Assembly: GCF_013423955.1 (NCBI RefSeq) | Contig: NZ_JACCKX010000001.1 | Span: forward strand, 3,596,001 to 3,660,000 | Reading direction: 5' to 3' | Origin: Ottowia beijingensis | Lineage (GTDB): Bacteria; Pseudomonadota; Gammaproteobacteria; Burkholderiales; Burkholderiaceae_C | DNA: 64,000 nucleotides | Part shown: piece after piece, positions 50,992-61,205 of the stretch | How the letters are laid out: the number at the start of each line of letters is the position of its first letter | Numbering within the stretch: the stretch's first letter is position 1 | Notes under the pieces: model-generated | Told to the model about the DNA's origin: nothing | The model's database searches: none | The model's input: the letters and a program-made list of their open reading frames with translations, nothing else | Program-made: the position numbers and the translations under genes

Positions 50992-52685
50992 TCAGGCCGC
51001 GCCCGCGTGGCAACTGGTGAACACATCGCGCCCCGCGTCGTGCACCTGGGTCTGCACGCCCAGCAGCCCCAGTGTGGAATGGAAATAGTGGTCGTGCGAC
51101 AGCTGCTCGTCGCGCTGCCGCGCCAGGCAGCCCTGCGTGATGTGGTGCTGCTGCTCGAACGTGGGTGAGAGCCAGAAGATCCACGGCACGTGCTTCTGCG
51201 CATCGGGCGCAAAGCGGTAAGGCAGGCCGTGCAGGTACAGGTTGTTCTCGCCCAGCGATTCGCCATGGTCCGACAGGTATTCCATCGCCGGCGCCCAGGC
51301 GCCCTCGTGCTGCTTCAGCCATCCGATGGTCGAGGCCAGGAAGTGGTCGGTGTAGAGGAGGGTGTTGTCGTACGCGTTCACCACCTGCTCGCGCGGGCAC
51401 TGCTGCAGCGCATTGGTGGTGCACTCGGCCATGAACTGCTTGAAGCCGGTCGGCGTGCGCCTGTAGTACGCCGGGCCGTGGCTGCCCATCTGGTGCATGA
51501 ACACCACCACGCCGCGCGCGCGCCGCTCGGCCGGCAGCTGGGCAATGCGCTCGTCCAGCCCGCGCAGCATCACCTCGTCGAAGCACTCGTCGTCGGCGCA
51601 CAGGTCGGCGCCGTTGGCCTGCAGCTGTTTGTAGTCCACCTTGGGCACGCGGTCGCACACGCCCTTGCAGCCGCCGGGCTGGTTGTCGAGCCACAGCACC
51701 GCCAGGCCGGCGCGCTGCAGCACGTCCACCAGGCCTTCGGTGTTGGTCTGGCGGTTCTCGAAGGCTTCGCGCCCCAGGTTGGAGAACATGCACGGGACCG
51801 AGGCGGCGGTGTTGGTGCCGCACGACCAGACGTTGCGCAGGCTCACCACGCGCTCCTGCGCCAGGCGCGGCGTGGTGTCGCGCGCGTAGCCGTTCAGGCC
51901 GATGTGGTCGGCGCGCGCCGTCTCGCCCAGCACCATGATCAACAGCGGCGGCCTGGCGCCCGCTGCCAGCGCGGGCAGGTGCGCGTCTTCACCCAGCGGC
52001 GCCACGGCCACGCCGCTGCGCTGGATCGGCTTGCGCCCCATGATGGCCAGCGCGTAGAACGAATTGAGCGGGTTGACCAGATAGCGCAGCTGCGTGTGGT
52101 TGCGCATGGTGGCTGAAAAATCCTGAAAGAAAATGCCTCCAGCGCCCGCCAGTACGGCGCAGGAAGCTATCAATAAAATAGCGTTCTGACCCGTCTGTCG
52201 CAGCGGCGTGGCCCAGCGCAGCGGCGTGCGCCACAGCAGCGCCAGCGGCAGCGCACCCAGCAGCAGCAAGGCGCCCAGCATGCGCCAGCTCAGCAGCTCG
52301 CGCGCCTCGCGCGTGTCGGTCAGCAGCACGTTGACCATCATGGTGCGGTCGATCACCACGCCGTAGGTCAGCATGAAATACGCACCGACCGCGGCCGACA
52401 GCAGCACCAGCGCCAGCACCGGCGAGCGTCCAGCGCCAGGCCAGCAGGCTGAGCAGCGCCACGTGCACGGCGGCAATCATGACGCCGAAGGCGATGCCGA
52501 AGGCCAGCCCGCGGCCGTTGGCCAGCTCCGGCAGCCCCGCCAGCGCGCGCCACAGCGCCAGGTTGGCGATGCTGGCGATCCACAGCGCGGCCAAGATGAT
52601 CGCGGTGGCGGGCCGCAGGGCGCCGCGGGGTGGGCGTGTCAGGGGCCGGGCTCGGCCCAGGTGGGGATGCGGAATTGGCCAGCAT
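50992..52685 (-). CDS. eptA: Phosphoethanolamine-lipid A transferase EptA (frame broken)
   Basis: Corrected length about 565 residues. Five N-terminal membrane helices, then a periplasmic sulfatase-fold domain: VLGETARADHIGLNGYARDTTP (Glu zinc ligand), WSCGTNTAASVPCMFS (Thr nucleophile), EYLSDHGESLGENNLYLHGLPY (Asp and His ligands). It adds phosphoethanolamine to lipid A and can lower polymyxin sensitivity. The first 90 codons are shifted twice, each time by two bases: near 52430 and at 52627-52630 (four G where six fit). The segment AILLIASCAVLAGAGGIFF in a membrane helix is encoded by an A repeat. Start ATG 52685. Confidence 0.87.
52106..52180. repeat. A-family dispersed repeat inside eptA
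   Basis: On the minus strand: TTTTATTGATAGCTTCCTGC, CGGGCGCTGGAGGCATTTTC, TTTCAGGATTTTTC. It is read in frame as part of the last membrane helix before the catalytic domain. Confidence 0.8.
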
Positions 52686-52743
52686 GGCCGCGCAGTGTGG
52701 CGATGCTGGCTGAAGCTTGGCTTAAGGTGGCGCGCGACGCCCC

Positions 52744-53744
52744 TCATGGCACCGTGATGACGACCTTGCCCTTGGCCCTGCCGGTTGCCACGTAGGCCAG
52801 GGCGTCTGCCGCCACGTCCAGCGGGAAGACGCGATCCACCACCGGCTTGATGGCGCCCGCCTCGATCAGCGCGGTGATGTCGCGCAACTGGCCGCCGTTT
52901 GCTGTCATGAAGAGGAATGCGTAGCGGATGCCGCGCTGCCGCGCCTTGGTTCGGATGCCGTGGCTGAGCAAGCGCAGGACTTGCCTGATGGGCCACGACA
53001 GCCGCAGCTGGTCCGCCATGTCCGCGGTGGGCGGGCCGGAGATGGAGATGAGTTGGCCGCCGGGCTTGAGCACCTGCAGCGACTTCTCCAGTTCGTCCTT
53101 GCCCAGGCTGTGCAGCACGACGTCGTAGTCGCGCAAGACGGTTTCGAACGCCTGCTGCTTGTAGTCGATGACGACGTCCGCACCCAGCGCCTTCACCGCG
53201 TCGACGTTGGCCGTGCTGGTGGTGGTGGCGACATGGGCGCCCAGGTGCCTGGCGAGCTGGATGGCGATGGTGCCCACCCCGCCGGAACCGGCATGGATGA
53301 AGACCTTCTGGCCGGCTTTCAGCTGCGCGATCTCGACCAATGCCTGCCAGGCCGTGAGGCCGACCAGGGAATCGACGCGGCCTGCGCCATGCTCAGGTTG
53401 CGCGGCTTGGGGGCCACATCGTCTTCGCGGACGGCGATGAACTGGGCGAAGGTGCCGATGCGCTCCTGATCGGGGCGGGCATACACGGCGTCGCCGGGAT
53501 GGAAGCGGCGCACGCGCGGGCCGACGCGCACGACCGTGCCGGCCATGTCGTTGCCGAGGATCAAGGGCAGGCGGTAGCGGAGGATCGGCTTCAGCGCGCC
53601 GGAGCGGATCCGGATGTCCAGCACGTTGACGCTGGCCGCGTGGATCTGCACCAGAACGTCATCGTCGCGCAGTGCGGGCTCAGGCATGTCGGCGATCTGG
53701 CCGACTTCGTTCTTGCCGTAACGATGGATGACGAAGGCTTTCAT
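52744..53744 (-). CDS. NADPH-dependent quinone oxidoreductase-type medium-chain dehydrogenase (frame broken)
   Basis: Corrected length 333 residues of the zinc-independent MDR superfamily: MKAFVIHRYGKNEVGQIADMP, HAASVNVLDIRIRSG, LPLILGNDMAGTVVRVGP, and the cofactor fold KVFIHAGSGGVGTIAIQLARHLGAHVATTTS. No Cys/His zinc set is visible, as expected for quinone oxidoreductases (QOR-like). The break is at 53367-53369 (GGG, four needed: ASIPLVGLTAWQALVE). It is the last gene of a MarR-MFS-oxidoreductase unit and may detoxify a compound that the regulator senses. Confidence 0.87.
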
Positions 53745-53841
53745 GTCGAGGGGGCGTGTTGGAGTGGAGGGTGAGCTTGGTGTGCTGCGCGCCGTGCTTG
53801 CTGCGCACCGTTGCCGAGCCAGCGCCTGCAAACAGGCCGGC

Positions 53842-55023
53842 TCACCGCAGGGCAAGGAACGCGAGGAACGCCAGCGTCAGGCTGGCGGTCAGGATGATGC
53901 CGAACAACGTATAGGCCGGCGCATCGAGCGCCGCACCGGCGCTGATGGCCACGGCCGCACAACCCATCTGCAGAAAGCCGAGCAGCGCCGAGGCGGCACC
54001 CGCCTGGCGGCCGAAGGGCTGCAGCGCGATGGCGGTGCCCAGCGGGTTGATCATGCCCATGCCCAGCAGGAACACCGTCAGCGCGGCTGAAAAAGACGAT
54101 CTCCTGCCGGCCGAGCAGGATCGCCACGCCGCCGAGCAGCGCGATGCCGATGCCGGCGCGGGCCGCCCGCACGGCGCCCCAGCGGCGGGCCACGCGAGGC
54201 GCCAGCCAACCGGCGCCGAACACCACGAACACGGTGGACGCGAAGAAGATGCCCAGCCCCCACGGCGAGAAGTGGAAGCCGGTCATCAGGATCGCCGGCG
54301 CCATCGCGAAAAAGGCGTATAAGGCCCCGATGACGAGGCTCACCGCCAGCGCCGGCGTGATGAAGCGCCGGTCGGCCAGCAGACCGCCGTAGGTGCGCAG
54401 GATGGCGGCCACGGAGAAGGCCGCGCGCCGGTCGGCCGCATGCGTTTCGCCCAGCCTGGCGTGGTAATGAATGGCCAGCACCACGGCCAGCACGGCGACG
54501 AAACCGAAGCTGGATTGCCAGCCCAGCCCGCTGTTCAATGCGCCGCCGAGCAGCGGCGAAAACCCGGTGCGGCCGCCATCGCCACCATGATGAGCGCGAG
54601 CGTGCGCGCCAGCGCCTCCCCGTCGAACAGGTCGCGCGCAATGGCGCGCGACAGCACGGAGGTCGCGCACACGCCCAGCGCCTGCACCACGCGCCCGCCA
54701 ATGAGCTGCGGCAAGGTGGTGGCGAGCGCGCAGATCGCGCTGCCGGCAACGAAGATGGCGAGGCCGGACAACACCAGCCACTTGCGGCCGAACCGGTCCG
54801 ACAGCGGCCCGACGAAAAGCTGGCCCACCGCGAAGGCCACGAAGAAACTGCTGAGCGTGGCGCTCAGGTCGAGCACCGAGGTGCCAAGATCGGCCGCCAT
54901 GTCGGGAAAGGCCGGCAGGATGATGTTGGTGGCCAGTGCGCCCAGCGCCGCCAGGCCGGCCAGCAGGAACAGCTGTTCCGGGGACAGCCTGGCCGGCGTC
55001 TGCCGCGTCTCATCGGCTGGCAT
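53842..55023 (-). CDS. Bcr/CflA-type drug efflux transporter, MFS (frame broken)
   Basis: Corrected length about 394 residues with 12 membrane helices. The family signature between helices 2 and 3 is FVGPLSDRFGRKWLVLSG, and the opening LAGLAALGALATNIILPAFPDMAADLG is typical of Bcr/CflA multidrug exporters. Breaks: 54559-54562 (four A, five needed: PGFSPLLGGAL) and about 54085-54105, where two bases appear to be lost before LTVFLLGMGMINPLGTAI. ATG 55023 is chosen; ATG 55044 is possible. Directly downstream of a MarR regulator that probably controls it. Confidence 0.85.
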
Positions 55024-55051
55024 AAGAGGAGTTCGCTCCTGCATCGTGCGC

Positions 55052-55567
55052 TCAGGTGGACGGTTGTGTCTGGCGGCGCCGGTGGCGGCCACTTTCGTCA
55101 ACCGGTGCAGCGGCGTCTTCCGCGGTGCCATCGGCGCCTTCGTCAAGGCAGGCGATGCAGGTGTCCAGCAGGGCATGCAGCGCTGCCACGCGCTGCGTTC
55201 CAAGGCGCTGGTTGAGCGCCAGCTGGGCCGCCTTCCAGGCGCGCTGCCCTTCGGCGCGCTTGGCGCGGCCGGCCTCGGTGGCTTCGACGAGGCGGCTGCG
55301 CGCATCGCTGCCCGCGCCGATGCTCAGCCAGCCCTGGGCCACCAGGGGCTGCAGGTTGCGGGTCAGGGTCGAGGCATCCATGTGCATGCGCCTGGCCAGT
55401 TCGCCCGGGCGCACCGGCCCCAGCCCGACCACGTGCGACAGCAGCGCATACTGGGTGTTCTTCAGGCCCGTCTCGGCGACATGGCGGTCGTAGTGGCGCG
55501 TCACCATGCGCGTGAGCTGGCGCAGCTTGAGGTTCGTGCACCCTTGGGGCGTGGCGGCGTTCTGCAT
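55052..55567 (-). CDS. MarR family transcriptional regulator
   Basis: 171 residues from ATG 55567. The winged helix is PVRPGELARRMHMDASTLTRNLQPLVAQGWLSIGAGSDARSRLVEATEAGRAK, with the usual wing DxRSR. MarR proteins repress efflux and detoxification genes and release DNA on binding an aromatic ligand. An upstream ATG at 55606 would place the start before the promoter, so 55567 is preferred. Downstream lie the MFS exporter and the oxidoreductase, all on the same strand with 28- and 97-base gaps. Confidence 0.88.
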   Translation of the reverse strand: MQNAATPQGCTNLKLRQLTRMVTRHYDRHVAETGLKNTQYALLSHVVGLGPVRPGELARRMHMDASTLTRNLQPLVAQGWLSIGAGSDARSRLVEATEAGRAKRAEGQRAWKAAQLALNQRLGTQRVAALHALLDTCIACLDEGADGTAEDAAAPVDESGRHRRRQTQPST

Positions 55568-55573
55568 GCGAAA

Positions 55574-55604
55574 GATTGTATCTGCAAGTGTTGTATATGC
55601 AATC
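55574..55604 (-). promoter_or_regulatory. Promoter and candidate operator of the marR-MFS unit
   Basis: On the minus strand TTGCAT (55597-55602), 16 bases, TACAAT (55575-55580). The same stretch is bounded by GATTG and CAATC inverted halves. The -10 lies only about 7 bases before ATG 55567, so the transcript would be nearly leaderless. Confidence 0.5.
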
Positions 55605-55673
55605 ATTATCGAGCGATCCGTCGTCGCTGGCGGTTCATGGCCTCAGCGGTGAGCGGGCCCGGGCGATCAGCAG

Positions 55674-55706
55674 AAAAACCGCCACGGCCGGTTCGGGCGT
55701 GGCGGT
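55674..55706 (-). terminator. Rho-independent terminator after dnaJ
   Basis: On the minus strand ACCGCCACG, 11-base loop, CGTGGCGGT (55678-55706), then TTTTT. Strong stem and T run. Confidence 0.85.
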
Positions 55707-55732
55707 CGGGACCGGTCAGGGGTGGGTGGTGG

Positions 55733-56862
55733 TCAGGCCCCGAAGAAGCTCTTGAGCCGGTCGGTCCAGCTTTCGGTGCTGGGCGAATGCTTGGCGCCGC
55801 CTTTTTCAGCGACTCGTCGAACTCCTTCAGCAGCTTGCGCTGGTGTTCGGTGAGCTTGACAGGCGTTTCGATGCTGATGTGGCAGTACAGGTCGCCCGGG
55901 TAGGACGAGCGCACGCCCTTGATGCCCTTGCCGCGCAGGCGGAACTGCTTGCCGGCCTGCGTGCCGTCGGGGATGTCGATGGCGGCCTTGCCGTTCAGCG
56001 TGGGCACCTCGATCTCGCCGCCCAGCGCCGCCTGCGCGAAGCTGATCGGCACCACGCAGTGCAGGTCGTCGCCGTCGCGCTCGAAGATGTCGTGCTTCTT
56101 GGTGCGGATCTCGATGAACAGATCGCCCGGCGGGCCGCCGTTGGTGCCGGGCTCGCCGTTGCCGGCCGAGCGGATGCGCATGCCGTCGTCGATGCCGGCG
56201 GGGATCTTCACCTCCAGCGTCTTCTGGTTCTTCACCTTGCCCTGGCCGTGGCAGTTGCCGCAGGGGTCCTTGATCAGCTTGCCGGTGCCGCGGCAGTGCG
56301 GGCAGGTCTGCTGCACGCTGAAGAAGCCTTGCCGCATCTGCACCACGCCCTGGCCATGGCAGGTGCCGCAGGTGGTGGCGCTGGTGCCGGGCTTGGCGCC
56401 CGAGCCGTGGCAGGTGTCGCATTCGTCCCAGCTGGGGATGCGGATCTGCGCGTCCTTGCCGGCGGCGGCTTCCTCCAGCGTGATCTCCATGGCGTAGCTG
56501 AGATCGGCGCCGCGGTATATCTGATGGCCGCCGCGCCCGCCACGGGCGCCGCCGAAGATGTCGCCGAAGATGTCGCCAAAGGCCTCGGCAAAGCCGCCGA
56601 AGCCTTCCGGCCCGCCGCGCATGTTCGGGTCGACACCCGCGTGGCCGTACTGGTCGTAGGCGGCCTTCTTCTGCGGGTCGGACAGCATCTCGTAGGCTTC
56701 CTTGGCCTCCTTGAACTTGACCTCGGCGCTGGCCGCCGCCTCACCCTGGTTGCGGTCAGGGTGGTATTTCATCGCCAGCTTGCGATAGGCCTTCTTGATC
56801 TCGTCGTCGGACGCATTCTTGGGAACGCCCAGGACTTCGTAATAGTCGCGCTTGGTGGCCAT
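55733..56862 (-). CDS. dnaJ: Chaperone DnaJ (frame broken near the end)
   Basis: Corrected length 376 residues. J domain with HPD ([11 protein letters not shown]), Gly/Phe-rich linker ([18 protein letters not shown]), four zinc-finger repeats ([32 protein letters not shown]), and the C-terminal substrate domain. It delivers substrates to DnaK and stimulates its ATPase. At 55802-55806 five T stand where six are needed (six A on the coding strand: [15 protein letters not shown]); without this the frame runs on to 55606 with a false tail. Start ATG 56862. Third gene of grpE-dnaK-dnaJ. Confidence 0.95.
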
Positions 56863-56891
56863 CAACGTTTCTCGAAACTGCTCAGACAAAC

Positions 56892-56927
56892 GCCGCGCAG
56901 CCGATTCCGGGGAATCTTCTGCGCGGC
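56892..56927 (-). promoter_or_regulatory. Long hairpin between dnaK and dnaJ
   Basis: GCCGCGCAG (56892-56900) pairs with CTGCGCGGC (56919-56927), and an inner GATTCC/GGAATC stem extends it. It lies in the 111-base dnaK-dnaJ gap, has only GTTTG after it, and could lower dnaJ expression or stabilise the dnaK message. Confidence 0.55.
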
Positions 56928-56973
56928 GGCAAAGGCGGTGCGCGGGCGGTGGTCACCGGCGCACGCCGTGGCT

Positions 56974-58911
<1,938 letters not shown>

Positions 58912-58993
58912 GTTGTTCTCCGTGAATGCTCAAAAAGGTTGAATGCTTTGAAACTGCGGTTGCGCGGGGGCTTTTCAAGCCGGGCGCAGGGCT

Positions 58994-59572
58994 TTATTTG
59001 GGCGCGGTGACCGTGACCAGCGCCGGGCGCAGCACGCGGTCGGCAATGGTGTAGCCCTTCTGCAGCACGCTGACCACGGTGTTGGCTTCCTGGTCGGCGG
59101 GCACCATGCTGATGGCCTGCTGGTTGGCGGGGTCGAAACGGTCGCCGGCGGCGGGGTTCACCTCGACCACCTTGTTGCGCTCCAGCGCGGCCAGCAACTG
59201 GCGCAGCGTGGCCTCGGTGCCTTCGCGCAGTTGTTCGGCGCTGGCGTTGTCCACCTTCAGGCCGGCCTCCAGGCTGTCGAGCACGGGCAGCAGGCTTTCG
59301 GCGAAGGATTCGACGGCGAACTTGCGGATCTTGGCGATCTCGTCGTCGGCGCGGCGGCGGGCGTTCTGGGCTTCGGCCTGGGCGCGCAGCGCCTGGTCGG
59401 TCAGCTCGGCCACCTTGGTCTTCAGGGTCTCGACCTCGCCCAGGGCGTTGTCGAGTTGGGCTGCCGCATCAGCCTCGTTGGCGGCGGCTGCGGCCTCCAG
59501 CTCTTCAGGGCTCATGGGCGGGTCCATGGGGTCGAAAAAGGGGGCTGGGGGCGTGTTCCGAGGGTCTGACAT
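58994..59572 (-). CDS. grpE: Nucleotide exchange factor GrpE
   Basis: 192 residues. An acidic N-terminus is followed by a long helix ([57 protein letters not shown]) and the beta domain ([43 protein letters not shown]). GrpE releases ADP from DnaK. First gene of grpE-dnaK-dnaJ, behind a candidate sigma-32 promoter; ATG 59572. Confidence 0.96.
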   Translation of the reverse strand: MSDPRNTPPAPFFDPMDPPMSPEELEAAAAANEADAAAQLDNALGEVETLKTKVAELTDQALRAQAEAQNARRRADDEIAKIRKFAVESFAESLLPVLDSLEAGLKVDNASAEQLREGTEATLRQLLAALERNKVVEVNPAAGDRFDPANQQAISMVPADQEANTVVSVLQKGYTIADRVLRPALVTVTAPK

Positions 59573-59620
59573 GCTCTGCAACAGAAAAACGGTCTGGTGG
59601 AGGATAAGGCTCGTGTTCTC

Positions 59621-59648
59621 AGATGGATGCGGCCCAAGGCTTTTCAAG
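59621..59648 (-). promoter_or_regulatory. Candidate sigma-32 heat-shock promoter of grpE-dnaK-dnaJ
   Basis: On the minus strand CTTGAAA (59642-59648), 14 bases, TCCATCT (59621-59627), against the consensus CTTGAAA-N13-15-CCCATNT: perfect -35 and one change in the -10. It lies about 50 bases before the grpE ATG. Confidence 0.75.
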
Positions 59649-59717
59649 TGTTTTTCGGGGCGAAAAGCGCTGCCAATGCGCCTGAAAACCGCCGGAAAAC
59701 ACCCCGCAGAAAGCAAC

Positions 59718-59739
59718 AGGCCGCCCGAAACGGCGGCCT
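59718..59739 (-). terminator. Terminator candidate after the FKBP gene
   Basis: On the minus strand AGGCCGCC, loop GTTTCG, GGCGGCCT, then GTTGCTTTC. The stem is strong but the T run weak. Confidence 0.55.
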
Positions 59740-59769
59740 GAATGGGTTGGCGCGGACCGAGCTGGCGCG

Positions 59770-60117
59770 TCAGCCCGAGACTCCGAGCAGCTCGACGTCG
59801 AACTTGAGCGTGGCGTTCGGCGGAATCACGCCGCCGGCGCCGCGCGCGCCATAGCCCATCTCGGGCGGGATGATGAGGGTGCGCTGGCCGCCCACCTTCA
59901 TGCCGGCCACGCCTTCGTCCCAGCCCTTGATGACCATGCCGGCGCCCAGCGGAAACTGGAACGGGTCGCCCCGGTCGCGGCTGGAGTCGAACTTGGCGCC
60001 TTGCTCGCCATCGTTGTAGAGCCAGCCGGTGTAGTGGACGGTGACCGTGGCGCCTTTCCTGGCCTCGGCGCCGGTGCCGGGCTTGACGTCGGTGATCTGC
60101 AGGCCGGTGTTGCTCAT
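59770..60117 (-). CDS. FKBP-type peptidyl-prolyl cis-trans isomerase
   Basis: 115 residues, one cytoplasmic FKBP domain: [86 protein letters not shown]. The active-site residues (Tyr, Asp, Phe, Val-Ile, Trp, Tyr, Phe) are all in place. No signal peptide. An A repeat lies directly upstream, inside what should be its promoter region. It accelerates proline isomerisation in folding and sits beside the heat-shock operon on the same strand. Confidence 0.93.
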   Translation of the reverse strand: MSNTGLQITDVKPGTGAEARKGATVTVHYTGWLYNDGEQGAKFDSSRDRGDPFQFPLGAGMVIKGWDEGVAGMKVGGQRTLIIPPEMGYGARGAGGVIPPNATLKFDVELLGVSG

Positions 60118-60130
60118 GATTTTGCTTCTG

Positions 60131-60185
60131 TGTTGATAGCTGCTGGCGCTTGATGGGCGCCGGTTGCAGCCGGATTTGATTGAGA
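60131..60185. repeat. A-family dispersed repeat
   Basis: TTGATAGCTGCTGGCGCTTG, ATGGGCGCCGGTTGCAGCC, GGATTTGATTGAGAAAG, 14 bases upstream of the FKBP start codon. Confidence 0.8.
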
Positions 60186-60266
60186 AAGAAAAGGCGGCCA
60201 TGTGCCGCCTGTGAAAACAGGGGGAAGGGCGCCGGCCAGGCCTGCGCATTCACCCCTGGGGTTCGA

Positions 60267-60574
60267 TCACTTCTTCTTCGATTGCGCCGCCACCCACTTG
60301 GTGGCGAAAGCCTGCAGATCCGACAGGCGTTTGACCAGGTCGGTGCCGCTGAGCGTGAGGCTGTAGCCGTCGGAGCCGTGCGTGACCAGGTTGGCGGCGC
60401 GCAGCTCTTTCAGGCGGGTGTTCAGGGTGTTGGGGTGATGCCGCCCACGCTGTCCTGCAGCAGGCGGAAGGTCTGGGGATGGCCATCGCGCAGCGCCCAC
60501 AGCACGCGGATGGCGTAGCGCGCTTCGAGCAGCGCCAGCAACTGGCCTGTGGCGGCGTTTTCTTTGGAACTCAT
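60267..60574 (-). CDS. HxlR-type winged-helix regulator (frame broken)
   Basis: Corrected length 102 residues. [73 protein letters not shown] is a small winged helix of the HxlR/MarR kind, with the recognition helix at [12 protein letters not shown]. The break is at 60432-60435 (four G, five needed), right in that helix. The target is unknown; no divergent partner gene is adjacent. Start ATG 60574, and the protein ends AAQSKKK. Confidence 0.8.
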
Positions 60575-60722
60575 GTCAGGCTTCTCCTCAGGTTCGCTAG
60601 GTGCGTCAGGCGGACTATATCGCAAATTGGTAGCACGCTAGCAGTTTCATAGCTCCTCAAGCCAGCAGGCCGTGGGGTTGGCGCTACAAAATTACGCACC
60701 CCTCTGGCGGGGCGGGAAAACC

Positions 60723-61205
60723 CTAGCCAAGGTAGAGCTTCTGCAGCAGGCGGATCAGCGTGCGGCGCTCGGCGGTGGTCAGGGCCTGGGTGGACTGCGC
60801 TTCCAGCCCGGCCACGGCCAGTTCGGCCTGCTGCATCAGGGCCCGGCCCTCGGCGGTGAGCTGCAGGCCCAGGGCGCGGCCGTCCTGCGGGTGCGGGTGG
60901 CGCACCAGCAGGCCGCGCTTTTCCAGCGTGCCGATCTTGCCCACCAGGTTGGGCGGCAGCAGGTTGAGGGCACCGCACAACTGCTTCGAAGTGATACCCG
61001 GGTTGTGAAAAATGATCGAAAGTATCGAAAAATCAACGATGCGCAGCCCGAACCTGGCCATGCCCGGCAGGATGTGGCCGATGACGGCCAGCGCTGCCAT
61101 GCGCGCGTTGTAGCCGACCAGGGTTTGCAGGTAGCTGCTGTCCACCGTGTCGACGGCGGCCGGCGCGGGGTCGAGGTCGGCGCTGGGGTCGGCGGCGGTG
61201 TTCAC
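60723..61205 (-). CDS. MarR family transcriptional regulator
   Basis: 160 residues. The winged helix covers FSILSIIFHNPGITSKQLCGALNLLPPNLVGKIGTLEKRGLLVRHPHPQDGRALGLQLTAEGRALM, with the wing DGRA in place of the usual DRR. Its ATG overlaps the stop of the acyl-CoA dehydrogenase gene by 4 bases, so both are made together and the regulator probably controls that gene (inference). Confidence 0.88.
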   Translation of the reverse strand: MNTAADPSADLDPAPAAVDTVDSSYLQTLVGYNARMAALAVIGHILPGMARFGLRIVDFSILSIIFHNPGITSKQLCGALNLLPPNLVGKIGTLEKRGLLVRHPHPQDGRALGLQLTAEGRALMQQAELAVAGLEAQSTQALTTAERRTLIRLLQKLYLG

